A DNA stretch of 64,000 nt from the NCBI RefSeq assembly GCF_900113735.1, contig NZ_FOQM01000028.1, positions 15,001 through 79,000 of the forward strand. The letters run 5' to 3'. The position numbers and the translations under genes are program-made. Source of the DNA: Bradyrhizobium sp. Gha. GTDB lineage: Bacteria; Pseudomonadota; Alphaproteobacteria; Rhizobiales; Xanthobacteraceae. Shown here one piece after another: positions 34,650 through 42,945 of the stretch. The notes below the pieces were generated by a model, which saw only the letters and a program-made list of their open reading frames with translations, was not told the DNA's origin and did no database searches. How positions within the stretch are numbered: the first letter of the stretch is position 1; the number at the start of each line of letters is the position of its first letter.

Positions 34650-34873
34650 CGTCCGCGTCTCCGCTCTCTCTGTCCCTTCCCCCCTTGTGCGAGAGGGAAG
34701 CTTCGGCACCTCATGAGATATTGCAAGTAGCGCGAGACCGCACGCCGATCCGGTCGGCTTGGTAAAGGACGACTAGAGTTAATCCTGCACCGTCAGGCTT
34801 TTACCTTGTCTCTTAACACCTGGGCAGGGCGCGCGAGCTAAGCTGCCGCAACCAGCAGACAGGTTCCGGAAGA

Positions 34874-36688
34874 ATGAACGGCATGAGCACCGGTGTCATC
34901 GAACAGCCGAAAGCCGCGCGCGCACCCTCGGCTTCAAAGATCTGGCTGAAGGCGATCGAGCTGACCGCGCGGATCGAGAAATTGCCGGGCCGCTTGTTCG
35001 CAGATGTCGTCGACGATTGGGCACGGCGCCAGCCCGACCACATCGCGCTGGTCACGGACGACGCCAGACTCGACTATGACGCGCTGTCGAAACGCATCAA
35101 TCGCTATGCGCGCTGGGCGCGCTCGGTTGGCGTGGTCAAGGGCGACACCGTCGCGCTGATCATGACCAACGGCATCGATTATGTCGCGGCGTGGCTCGGC
35201 ATCAGCCGCGTCGGCGGCGTGGTGGCACTGATCAATACCAGGCTGGTCGGGCAATCTCTCGCGCATTGCCTCGACGTCGCAAAGCCTTCGTATATCATCG
35301 TCGCGCACGAGATGATGGAGATGCTGGAGAGCGCCACGCCGCATCTGAGGACAGAGGCCAAGATCTGGACCCATGGCGATGCCCGCAGCGAGCGCGCGAT
35401 CGACGTTGCGCTCGCCGTGCTTGATGACGGGGCGCTGTCGCCGGAAGAGCGCGGCGACGTCACCATCGATGATCGTGCGCTGCTGATCTACACCTCGGGC
35501 ACGACAGGCCTGCCGAAGGCCGCCAGCATCAGCCATCGTCGCATTCTCAATTGGGGCTTCTGGTTCGCCGGTCTGGCCGGTGCGACGCCGCAGGATCGGC
35601 TCTATGATTGCCTGCCGCTGTTCCACTCGGTCGGAGGCATCGTCGCGCCGTGCAGCATGCTTGCCGCCGGCGGCTCGGTGGTGATCGCGGAGAGGTTTTC
35701 GGCCTCGAACTTCTGGTCCGACATCGTCAGGCACGATTGTACGCTGTTTCAATATATCGGCGAGCTCTGCCGCTATCTGCTCAAGGCGCCGCCGTCCGAA
35801 TATGAGAATCGTCATCGGCTGCGGCTAGTGTGCGGCAACGGTCTGCGCGGCGACATCTGGGAGGATTTCCAGAGCCGTTTCGCCATCCCGCGCATTCTCG
35901 AATTCTATGCCGCGACCGAAGGCAATTTCTCGCTGTTCAACGTCGAGGGGCAGCCTGGCGCAATCGGCCGCATTCCGCCGCTGCTGGCCCATCGTTTCCC
36001 GGCTAGCCTCGTCAAGCTCGACCCCGACGGCGGTGCTCCGCTGCGCAACGAGGAGGGCCTCTGTGTCCCTTGCGCCCGCGGCGAGGCGGGTGAGGCCATC
36101 GGTCGCATCGGCAAGGCGGACGAGGGCGGCGGCCGCTTCGAGGGCTATACCGATGCCGGCGAGACCGAGAAGAAGATTCTGCGCGACGTCTTCGCCAAGG
36201 GCGATGCCTGGTTCCGCACCGGCGACTTGATGCGGCTCGACGACAAGGGCTTCTTCCATTTCGTCGATCGCATCGGCGATACCTTCCGCTGGAAAGGTGA
36301 GAACGTCGCGACATCGGAGGTCAACGACGCCGTGCGCGATTTCGCGGGCGTGGTTGATGCCACCACCTACGGCGTGAGCATTCCCGGCACCGACGGTCGC
36401 GCGGGCATGAGCGCGATCGTCGTGAACGAGGGATTCGATATTGAAGCGCTGCCAGCCCATCTCGCGCAGCGCCTGCCGGTTTACGCCCGTCCCGTCTTCA
36501 TCCGCATCTCGCGCGAGCTCGATGCGACCGAAACGTTCAAGCAGAAGAAGGGCGAGCTCGCCCGCGCAGGCTTTGACCCGGGTGCGATAGCGGAACCGCT
36601 TTTCATGCTCGAGCCGAGATCCGGCGCTTACGTTCCGCTCGATTCCGGAACTTTTGCGCAGATCGTGGGCGGCGCGATCAGGCTGTAG
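34874..36688 (+). CDS. Long-chain acyl-CoA synthetase, FATP/very-long-chain type
   Basis: A 604-residue adenylate-forming ligase of the fatty-acid-transport-protein (FATP) type. It has the P-loop LLIYTSGTTGLPKAASISH (about residues 206-224), FYAATEGNFSLFN (A5), AWFRTGDLMRLDDKGFF (A7) and DTFRWKGENVAT (hinge). The C-terminal Lys region is ATETFKQKKGEL. FATP-type enzymes couple uptake and CoA activation of long-chain acids. GGAAG lies 5 nt upstream of the ATG. It lies 151 nt before the ACP-ligase-SDR trio and may supply it with acyl chains, though it may be independent. Confidence 0.88.
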   Translation: MNGMSTGVIEQPKAARAPSASKIWLKAIELTARIEKLPGRLFADVVDDWARRQPDHIALVTDDARLDYDALSKRINRYARWARSVGVVKGDTVALIMTNGIDYVAAWLGISRVGGVVALINTRLVGQSLAHCLDVAKPSYIIVAHEMMEMLESATPHLRTEAKIWTHGDARSERAIDVALAVLDDGALSPEERGDVTIDDRALLIYTSGTTGLPKAASISHRRILNWGFWFAGLAGATPQDRLYDCLPLFHSVGGIVAPCSMLAAGGSVVIAERFSASNFWSDIVRHDCTLFQYIGELCRYLLKAPPSEYENRHRLRLVCGNGLRGDIWEDFQSRFAIPRILEFYAATEGNFSLFNVEGQPGAIGRIPPLLAHRFPASLVKLDPDGGAPLRNEEGLCVPCARGEAGEAIGRIGKADEGGGRFEGYTDAGETEKKILRDVFAKGDAWFRTGDLMRLDDKGFFHFVDRIGDTFRWKGENVATSEVNDAVRDFAGVVDATTYGVSIPGTDGRAGMSAIVVNEGFDIEALPAHLAQRLPVYARPVFIRISRELDATETFKQKKGELARAGFDPGAIAEPLFMLEPRSGAYVPLDSGTFAQIVGGAIRL

Positions 36689-36839
36689 CCGCAGCAAAAT
36701 TGCCAGATAGGTCCAATTTTATCCGAATTGTCCAAGAGGCCATTTACTTCTGTCTGGTAAACAGGTGCCATGGGAGGCGGTCATCCGAGAGCCGCCGCAA
36801 GAAGCACGATCGATTAACTAACTCAGAGGCAAGCCAGCC

Positions 36840-37085
36840 ATGTCGGTAAGGTCCAAGGTCATCGAGGCGATCCAGCAGATCGCCAAGGAGCAGCAGGTCA
36901 CGCTTCCCGCCCTCTCGGACGATTTGTCCCTGCAGGAGACGGGGTTCGACTCGCTCGCCTTCGCAATCCTCGTCGCGCGACTCGAGGACGAGACCGGCGT
37001 CGACCCCTTCACCATTTCCGAGGACGCCGCGTTCCCCGCCACCGTGGGTGATTTCGTGCGGGCCTACGAAAATGTCCCCGCCTGA
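36840..37085 (+). CDS. Acyl carrier protein
   Basis: An 81-residue stand-alone carrier protein. The 4'-phosphopantetheine attachment Ser is S38 in TGFDSLAFAILVARLE, not the DSL-D/E-L of housekeeping AcpP, so it is a dedicated ACP or PCP. It ends FVRAYENVPA. The downstream ligase gene begins inside its last codons (14-nt overlap), so the carrier and the ligase are made together. This suggests the ligase loads this carrier. Product unknown. Confidence 0.9.
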   Translation: MSVRSKVIEAIQQIAKEQQVTLPALSDDLSLQETGFDSLAFAILVARLEDETGVDPFTISEDAAFPATVGDFVRAYENVPA

Positions 37086-38454
37086 GATCTTTGCGCTCCG
37101 CAACCATCTCGGCACGGAGCTGACCGGCCGCACCCTGTCGGATGCCCACGATGTCGTGTCGCTGACGGACATCCTGTCGCAGACGGTCCTCGGTGGCCGC
37201 CTGCGCGAATTGTCCGGCCGCGCGGTGCTGCTGAAATTGTCCGACCAGCTCCGTTCCGGCGTTGCGATGATCGAGCTCGACGGCATCGCCCGACGCATGC
37301 TGCTGTGCCCGCCGGATCTCAACCCGGCCCATCTGGACGCGCTGATCGCGGATGCCGGGATCGATGCCGTCGTCACCGACGAGCCCGATCGTTGGGCCGC
37401 GACCGGCGTGTCGCTGGTCGTCATCGCACAGTTGCCGCTTCAGCCCGCGGACCCTGCCGAGACCGAACGCGCCACAGAATGGCTGATGCTCACCTCGGGC
37501 ACCTCAGGCGTGCCCAAAGTCGTCGGTCACACGCTGGAAGCGCTCACCGGCGCCATCGTCGCCGAGGGTCCCGCAAAGGGACCCGCGCCCGTTTGGGCCA
37601 CGTTCTATGACATTCGCCGCTATGGCGGCCTGCAGATCTTCCTCCGCGCCATCCTCTCGGGCGGCTCGATGGTGTTGTCTGACCCGCATGAGGCGCTCCC
37701 CGATCACGTCGCACGGCTGATTGCGCGCGGCGTCTCACACATCTCCGGCACGCCTTCGCACTGGCGCAAGCTCCTGATGAGCGGCTCGGCCGCGCAATTC
37801 AAGCCGGGCTATGTCCGGCTCTCCGGCGAGATCGCCGACCAGGCGGTGCTCGATGGCCTGAAGGCGGCCTTCCCCAATTCCTCCATCGGCCATGCCTACG
37901 CCTCGACCGAGGCCGGCGTCGGCTTCGCCGTCAATGACGGGCTCGAAGGCTTTCCGGCCAATTATCTCGGCAACCGCAATGGTGTCGAGATGAAGGTCGT
38001 CGACGGCTCGCTTCGCATCCGCTCGACCCGCACGGCACACGCCTACATTGGCCGCGACGCTGCGGCGCTCACCGATAGCGAGGGGTTCGTCGACAGTGGC
38101 GACATCGTCGAATTGCGCGGCGACCGCTACTATTTCGTCGGCCGCCGCGGCGGCATCATCAATATCGGTGGGCTGAAGGTTCATCCCGAAGAGATCGAGG
38201 CGGCAATCAACCGTCACCCTGACGTGCTGATGTCGCGGGCCAAATCCCGCCGCAGCCCGATCACCGGCGGCATCGTCGTTGCCGACGTGATCCTCGCTGA
38301 CGGCACCGATCAGGCGCGGGCGAAAGAGATCCGCGACCAGATCCTGGATCAGTGCCGCGCGCAGCTTGCGTCGCACAAGGTGCCGGCGGTGATCCGCTTC
38401 GTCGAGGCGCTCGATGTCACCCCGGCCGGCAAACTGGCGCGCACCGATGCATAA
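37072..38454 (+). CDS. AMP-dependent acyl/aryl ligase, probably loading the adjacent ACP
   Basis: A 460-residue adenylate-forming enzyme, shorter than CoA ligases (about 510-600). It has the P-loop MLTSGTSGVPKVVGHT (about residues 139-154), YASTEAGVGFAV (A5), DSGDIVELRGDRYYFVGRRGGIINIGGLKVHP (A7-A8, in parts) and TPAGKLARTDA (catalytic Lys near the C-terminus). It overlaps the ACP gene by 14 nt and the SDR gene by 8 nt. The short N-terminal domain and the tight coupling favour an acyl-ACP rather than acyl-CoA synthetase; that is inference. Confidence 0.85.
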   Translation: MSPPEIFALRNHLGTELTGRTLSDAHDVVSLTDILSQTVLGGRLRELSGRAVLLKLSDQLRSGVAMIELDGIARRMLLCPPDLNPAHLDALIADAGIDAVVTDEPDRWAATGVSLVVIAQLPLQPADPAETERATEWLMLTSGTSGVPKVVGHTLEALTGAIVAEGPAKGPAPVWATFYDIRRYGGLQIFLRAILSGGSMVLSDPHEALPDHVARLIARGVSHISGTPSHWRKLLMSGSAAQFKPGYVRLSGEIADQAVLDGLKAAFPNSSIGHAYASTEAGVGFAVNDGLEGFPANYLGNRNGVEMKVVDGSLRIRSTRTAHAYIGRDAAALTDSEGFVDSGDIVELRGDRYYFVGRRGGIINIGGLKVHPEEIEAAINRHPDVLMSRAKSRRSPITGGIVVADVILADGTDQARAKEIRDQILDQCRAQLASHKVPAVIRFVEALDVTPAGKLARTDA

Positions 38455-39169
38455 TGTTCTCGTCACCGGCGGCAGCCGCGGCATTGGTCTTGCGATCGGC
38501 AAGCGCCTGGTGGGTGCCGGCTACAACGTGATTGCAGCCGCGCGGCGCGAGAGCGACGAGCTCAAGGCCGCGATCGGCGTCTCCGAGGGGCGACTGCATT
38601 TCCGCGCCTGCGACCTCGCCGCGATCGACGCGATCCCGGCTTTCGCAAAGCTCGTCCGCGACGAGTTCGGTCCGACCTACGGACTCGTCAACAATGCCGG
38701 CCTCGGCACCGAGGGGCTGCTCGCGACCATGCACAATTCGCAGATCGAGGCGCTGGTGCAGCTCAACGTGCTGTCGCCGATCATCCTCACCAAATATGTC
38801 GCGCGTCAGATGATGGCCGATGGCGCCGGCCGCATCATCAACATCTCCTCGATCATCGCGACGACAGGCTATAATGGCCTGTCGGTCTACGGCGCGACCA
38901 AGGCTGCTGCCACCGGCTTCACCCGCTCGCTCGCGCGCGAAGTCGGCAAGCTCGGCATCACCGTGAACGCGATCGCGCCCGGATTCATCGATACCGAGCT
39001 CACGCATAATCTCTCCGACGACGGCCGCAAGCGGATCGCCAGCCGCAGCGCGCTGCGCCGCCTGCCGGAGACCGACGACGTCGCGCGCATGGTGGAATAT
39101 CTGCTCGGCGAGGGCGGTCGCAACGTGACAGGTACGGTGTTCACGATCGACGCCGGCAATACGGCGTAA
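38447..39169 (+). CDS. SDR family oxidoreductase, FabG-like, third gene of the ACP trio
   Basis: A 240-residue short-chain dehydrogenase with TGGSRGIGLAIG (NADP site, residues 7-18), NNAGLG, NISSIIATTGYNG (catalytic Ser) and YGATKAA (Tyr and Lys), plus IAPGFIDTEL. This is the FabG type that reduces 3-oxoacyl-ACP. Its ATG lies inside the ligase gene (8-nt overlap), so the three genes form one coupled unit. A role on the ACP-bound product is the natural inference, but no ketosynthase gene is present nearby. Confidence 0.88.
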   Translation: MHNVLVTGGSRGIGLAIGKRLVGAGYNVIAAARRESDELKAAIGVSEGRLHFRACDLAAIDAIPAFAKLVRDEFGPTYGLVNNAGLGTEGLLATMHNSQIEALVQLNVLSPIILTKYVARQMMADGAGRIINISSIIATTGYNGLSVYGATKAAATGFTRSLAREVGKLGITVNAIAPGFIDTELTHNLSDDGRKRIASRSALRRLPETDDVARMVEYLLGEGGRNVTGTVFTIDAGNTA

Positions 39170-39295
39170 CCGGAGCCCGGCGGACACAATTGCCTTGATC
39201 TGGCCCGATGACATCATGCCGGATTTGGTCGTAAGATGCCGCGTCATCGAATGCGTTACGTCAATCGAACTGCCCTAAACGACAGGGAGCAGTCC

Positions 39296-39496
39296 ATGGC
39301 CTCTCGAAGTCTCGGCCAAACGCCTATGGAGCCGTCGCCCGCGAAACTGGACGACGCGCGCTGCCCGCCGATGTCGCATCAAAACTCCGGCGGCCACGGC
39401 CATGAAATGTACCCGCAGCAATTCGTGCGGCTGATCGGCTGTCATGACACGCCGGCGTCAAGCTTGCGCAAGTGCCAGGACGAGAAGCTGCACTAA
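39296..39496 (+). CDS. Small hypothetical protein, His/Cys-containing
   Basis: A 66-residue polar protein with no signal peptide or membrane segment. It contains HQNSGGHGHEMYPQQF and two cysteines (DDARC, LIGC) plus a third near the end (RKCQDEK). AGGGAG 6 nt upstream of the ATG at 39296 is a strong ribosome site and the main support. No family recognised. Confidence 0.6.
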   Translation: MASRSLGQTPMEPSPAKLDDARCPPMSHQNSGGHGHEMYPQQFVRLIGCHDTPASSLRKCQDEKLH

Positions 39497-39669
39497 CGCG
39501 CTAGCCCGCGACATTGCCGACGAACGGCGCCGGGCCAGCCTGCTCCGGCATCTTGTTGTCGTCGTCCATTTCAGCCAATGATGCCTTGTTGCTCGGGAAA
39601 GCCGGCAGGTGAACCCCGATCGATCTCGCCCCGTATCTGTTCTCGTGCAAACCTGACCGGCTTCCTGCG

Positions 39670-40821
39670 ATGACAGCCGACTCCTTTTACGGCAGCATCC
39701 CCGTTTTCCGGGGCTTCACCCAGCTGATGGAGCCGAAACTCTATTCGCCGCTGCCGGACGACTGGAGCGTCGGTGTCGCCGACATCGTCGATTCCACCAA
39801 GGCGATCGCGGCGCAGCGCTACAAGGCAGTCAACATGGCCGGCGCCGCCGTGATCGCGGCGGTGACGAATGCGCTCGAGGGACGCGAATTTCCCTTCGTG
39901 TTCGGCGGCGACGGCGCGAGCTTTGCGGTCGCGCCCGGCGAGCTCGAAGCCGCTCGCGAAGCTTTGGCTGCGACGGCGACCTGGGTCCGGGAAGACCTCG
40001 ACCTGAAGATGCGCGTCGCGCTGGTGCCGGTGAGTGCCATCCGCGCAAAAGGTCTCGACGTGCGCGTCGCGCGTTTCGGTCCGTCGGCCAACCTGTCCTA
40101 TGCGATGTTCTCCGGCGGTGGGCTCGCCTTCGCCGACGCCGCGATGAAGCGTGGCGAGTTCGCCGTCGCTGAGGCGCCCGGGGGGACGCAGCCCGATCTT
40201 TCCGGCCTGTCCTGCCGCTTCGAGTTGATGCCGGCCTCGCGCGGGCTGATTCTGTCGGTGCTGGTAATGCCCGCGCGCGACGCCGATCCGCTGGCGTTCC
40301 GAAGAGTGATCGAGGACATCATCCATCTGGTCGAGCGCAGTCCGGATGCGGGGCGTCCCGTGCCGCCGCAGGGGCCGCCGCTGAAATGGCCGCCGCAGGG
40401 GCTGGACTACGAGGCACGGGCGATCCGGGGAGGCTCGTTGCTCAAGCGCCGCGCAGGCCTGCTCGCCTATACGTTCTTTGCTTATGTCCTGATGCGCTTC
40501 GACATCAAGGCCGGCGGCTTCCTGCCGAAAGTCTACAAGCGCCAGGTGGTCGAGAATTCCGACTTCCGCAAATATGACGACGGCCTGCGCATGATTCTCG
40601 ACTGCACGCCGGAGCTCGAACGCGCCTTGAGCGATCGTCTCGTCGCCGCTGCGCGCGACGGCATCGTGCGCTATGGGCTCTATCAGCAGGATGCCGCGAT
40701 GATGACCTGCTTCACGCCCTCGGCGTTGCGGAGCGACCACGTTCACTTCATCGACGGTGCGCGCGGCGGTTACGCGTCGGCGGCCGCGGCACTCAAGGCG
40801 ATGATGGCGGCTGCGAGCTAG
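39670..40821 (+). CDS. DUF3095 protein with nucleotidyl-cyclase-like N-terminal half
   Basis: A 383-residue protein of the DUF3095 family. WSVGVADIVDSTKAIAAQRYK (about residues 32-52) resembles the first metal-binding strand of class III nucleotidyl cyclases. FPFVFGGDGASFAVAPG (about 74-90) resembles the GGDEF or cyclase hairpin with GGDG. The C-terminal half (about 220-383) has no recognised fold. It could bind nucleotides or metal; activity is unproven. The stop overlaps the end of the convergent DUF2147 gene by 4 nt. Confidence 0.82.
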   Translation: MTADSFYGSIPVFRGFTQLMEPKLYSPLPDDWSVGVADIVDSTKAIAAQRYKAVNMAGAAVIAAVTNALEGREFPFVFGGDGASFAVAPGELEAAREALAATATWVREDLDLKMRVALVPVSAIRAKGLDVRVARFGPSANLSYAMFSGGGLAFADAAMKRGEFAVAEAPGGTQPDLSGLSCRFELMPASRGLILSVLVMPARDADPLAFRRVIEDIIHLVERSPDAGRPVPPQGPPLKWPPQGLDYEARAIRGGSLLKRRAGLLAYTFFAYVLMRFDIKAGGFLPKVYKRQVVENSDFRKYDDGLRMILDCTPELERALSDRLVAAARDGIVRYGLYQQDAAMMTCFTPSALRSDHVHFIDGARGGYASAAAALKAMMAAAS

Positions 40822-41258
40822 TGTTCCGCGCGCGTCCAGGTCTCGCCGCCGCAGAGCGCGCCGACGCAGCCTTCGACGCGCAGCGTCTCTGCCCCGGTCA
40901 CGGTGATGCTGCTCGCATAGGTGCTGCCGTCATCGGCATTGTAGATCTGGCCCGACCATTTGTTCGATCCTGCCGGCTGCATGCCGGAGAATAATGGCAG
41001 GCCGATCATCGAGCGCTTGGCGAGCGTGGGATTGGGATTCTTGCTGTCGGTTGCGGGCTGGCCGGTCGCGGTGTCGTACGGCTCTTTCAGCCAGATGATG
41101 ACGCCGCAGAGGCCGCCGCCGCATTTGCTGATTTTCACGCGGGCATCGCCCGCCTGGGTCAGCCAGGTCCCGCTCGCGCCGGCGCTCTGTGCATGGGTGG
41201 CCGGTGCGCTGGACAGCGCAGCCAGAAGGGCGGTGAGAGCGGCAAATCTGCGGGACAT
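40818..41258 (-). CDS. DUF2147 secreted protein
   Basis: A 146-residue protein with a signal peptide (MSRRFAALTALLAALSSAPA) and the DUF2147 core GTWLTQAGDARVKISKCGGGLCGVIIWLKEP, seen in parts. Two Cys pairs are visible: KCGGGLC and GCVGALCGG. The family is periplasmic, beta-rich and of unknown function. The ATG at 41258 gives a proper signal peptide; an ATG at 41309 would add 17 residues of odd composition. No strong ribosome site for either. Confidence 0.8.
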   Translation of the reverse strand: MSRRFAALTALLAALSSAPATHAQSAGASGTWLTQAGDARVKISKCGGGLCGVIIWLKEPYDTATGQPATDSKNPNPTLAKRSMIGLPLFSGMQPAGSNKWSGQIYNADDGSTYASSITVTGAETLRVEGCVGALCGGETWTRAEH

Positions 41259-41393
41259 GGGAGGGGGCCTCGGAATGGAGTGCCTCCAATAGCAGTATTT
41301 TCGAGCCATGCAACGTCTGATGGAATCACATTGTTGCGTTCATTTGCCCCAGGGCTGCAGGTGGCCGAGGCCGCCGTCGAAAACCTCTGGCTC

Positions 41394-41921
41394 TCACCAG
41401 GGCAGGCCGCAGAGGTCGATGGTGCCGAGCGTCGGCGCGCGCACGATGTTGAAGACGTAAGGCGCCATGACATCGAAGCGGATTCGCCCTTCAGGCTGCC
41501 TGCAATAGACTTCGCCCTTGAAAGGCAGCCAGCTGCGGGCCTCGTAGAACGCGAAATTGTGCGGTTCGCAGAACAGGATCGCGAAGCGAACCGCCTCGTT
41601 GGCGCGCATGGTGTGAACGGCGGCGTCGATCGCCATGGTCGCATAACCTCTGTTGCGGCGGTCCTCGCGCGTGCAGACGCCGCCGATGCCGCCGACATGC
41701 GTCTTCTGTCCATTCCAGGTGATGGTGCGGAAATAGATGCCGACATGGCAGACGAGGCCGTCCTCGGGCGTCTCGATCAGCACACGCAAATCGGCATTGG
41801 CCCATTTGAGGTGGCCCCAGGGCCGCTTCGCGACCATGTCAGGTGCCCAGACCGCCTGATGCAGCGGCTTGGCGATCGGCCACGAGGCGTCGCCGTTCAA
41901 AATGTCGATTTCGATACTCAT
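41394..41921 (-). CDS. GNAT family N-acetyltransferase, AAC(2')-like
   Basis: A 175-residue GNAT protein. The acetyl-CoA-binding loop is VCTREDRRNRGYATMAIDAA (about residues 83-102). YFRTITWNGQKTHVGGIGG before it, FYEARSWLPFKGE after it and the IDLCGLPW end follow the layout of the AAC(2')-I group. Whether it acts on aminoglycosides is unknown; environmental homologues often do not confer resistance. It is divergent from sodB. Confidence 0.78.
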   Translation of the reverse strand: MSIEIDILNGDASWPIAKPLHQAVWAPDMVAKRPWGHLKWANADLRVLIETPEDGLVCHVGIYFRTITWNGQKTHVGGIGGVCTREDRRNRGYATMAIDAAVHTMRANEAVRFAILFCEPHNFAFYEARSWLPFKGEVYCRQPEGRIRFDVMAPYVFNIVRAPTLGTIDLCGLPW

Positions 41922-42095
41922 GGCTCTGCCTCGTCCCGGCCTCGATGGTGCATTCGTTCTGTCATAACCGCTTCAAAGGCAACGATATTTTGCAGCACAT
42001 CAGGGCTGACATCCACTTGCCTGCGGCGAACTTGTACAAATCGGCCCGCGCGATCGCATCGCGCCTTTCGCAAATTGGCGGTATTTAACGGCGCA

Positions 42096-42121
42096 GGAAC
42101 CTTCTATAAGGGGTCACCGTT
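42096..42121 (+). promoter_or_regulatory. EcfG-type promoter of sodB (GGAAC-N17-CGTT)
   Basis: Exact match to the general-stress promoter pattern: GGAAC at 42096-42100, 17-nt spacer, CGTT at 42118-42121. It lies 34 nt upstream of the sodB ATG and in the right orientation. Confidence 0.65.
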
Positions 42122-42154
42122 AGATGTTCCCCACCAAGTTGCGGACAAGAACCC

Positions 42155-42751
42155 ATGACCTTTACGCTGCCCCCACTCCCTTACGCCTATGACGCCCTCG
42201 GCCAGTTCATGTCGAAGGAGACGCTGGAATTCCACCACGACAAGCATCATCAGGCCTACGTCACCAACGGCAACAACGCGCTCAAGGGCACCGAATGGGA
42301 AGGCAAGTCCCTTGAGGAGATCGTCAAGGGCTCGTTCGGCAAGAATCCCGCGGTGTTCAACAATGCCGGCCAGCACTACAACCACATCCACTTCTGGAGC
42401 TGGATGAAGCCCAATGGCGGCGGCAGCAAGCTGCCGGGCAAGCTCGAGAAGAAGATCAACGAAGACCTCGGCGGCCTCGAAAAGTTCAAGACCGACTTCC
42501 AGGCCGCGGGCGTGGGCCAGTTCGGCTCCGGCTGGTGCTGGCTGTCCGTGAAGAACGGCAAGCTCGAAATCTCCAAGACCGCGAATGGCGAGAATCCGCT
42601 GGTGCACGGCGCCACGCCCATCCTCGGCTGCGACGTCTGGGAGCACTCCTACTACATCGACTATCGCAACCGCCGTCCTGATTATCTCAAGGCGTTCGTC
42701 GAGAACCTCGTGAACTGGGAATACGTCGAGTCCCTGTTCGAGAAGGCGTAA
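42155..42751 (+). CDS. sodB: Iron (or manganese) superoxide dismutase
   Basis: A 198-residue superoxide dismutase that converts superoxide to hydrogen peroxide and oxygen in the cytosol. Metal ligands are His in EFHHDKHHQAYV (near residue 27), His in NNAGQHYNHIHFW (near 76), and Asp and His in GCDVWEHSYYIDY (near 160-164). GQFGSGWCWL is closer to the iron type. An exact EcfG-like promoter lies upstream and a strong terminator downstream. Confidence 0.95.
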   Translation: MTFTLPPLPYAYDALGQFMSKETLEFHHDKHHQAYVTNGNNALKGTEWEGKSLEEIVKGSFGKNPAVFNNAGQHYNHIHFWSWMKPNGGGSKLPGKLEKKINEDLGGLEKFKTDFQAAGVGQFGSGWCWLSVKNGKLEISKTANGENPLVHGATPILGCDVWEHSYYIDYRNRRPDYLKAFVENLVNWEYVESLFEKA

Positions 42752-42760
42752 GCTTTACTC

Positions 42761-42840
42761 CGTCATTCCGGGATGGTGCGTTAGCACCAGACCCGGAATT
42801 TCGAGATTCCAGGTTCGGCTTCGCCGTCCCGGAATGACGG
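42761..42840. repeat. Intergenic palindromic repeat, TTCCGGG/CCCGGAATGACG family, copy 2
   Basis: Begins CGTCATTCCGGGATGGTGCG and ends GTCCCGGAATGACGG. It shares the ends and the central CGAGATTCC with the copy at 8971-9050. It lies between the sodB stop and its terminator hairpin. Confidence 0.75.
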
Positions 42841-42843
42841 GAA

Positions 42844-42885
42844 GCAGCAAAGGCGGTCGCATAGCAGCGACCGCCTTTTTGCTGC
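42844..42885 (+). terminator. Rho-independent terminator after sodB
   Basis: A long hairpin with arms GCAGCAAAGGCGGTCGC and GCGACCGCCTTTTTGCTGC and a 6-nt loop, including a T5 run. It isolates sodB from the zinc operon that follows. Confidence 0.9.
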
Positions 42886-42920
42886 AGAAAGCGTCCCGGG
42901 GGCAGGCATGGACAGACGTA

Positions 42921-42937
42921 ATGTTATAATATAACAT
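42921..42937. promoter_or_regulatory. Zur box with embedded -10 element
   Basis: A perfect 17-nt palindrome ATGTTATAATATAACAT, matching the GTTATAnTATAAC core of alphaproteobacterial Zur operators. It contains TATAAT at 42925-42930, a consensus -10, so zinc-bound Zur would block RNA polymerase directly. It lies 8 nt upstream of the ATG at 42946. Confidence 0.88.
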
Positions 42938-42945
42938 CCTTAGCC

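Noticed and set aside
39501..39569. 22-residue minus-strand micro-frame (MDDDNKMPEQAGPAPFVGNV and two more residues)
   Set aside because: Composition looks protein-like, but there is no ribosome site and nothing else to support it.
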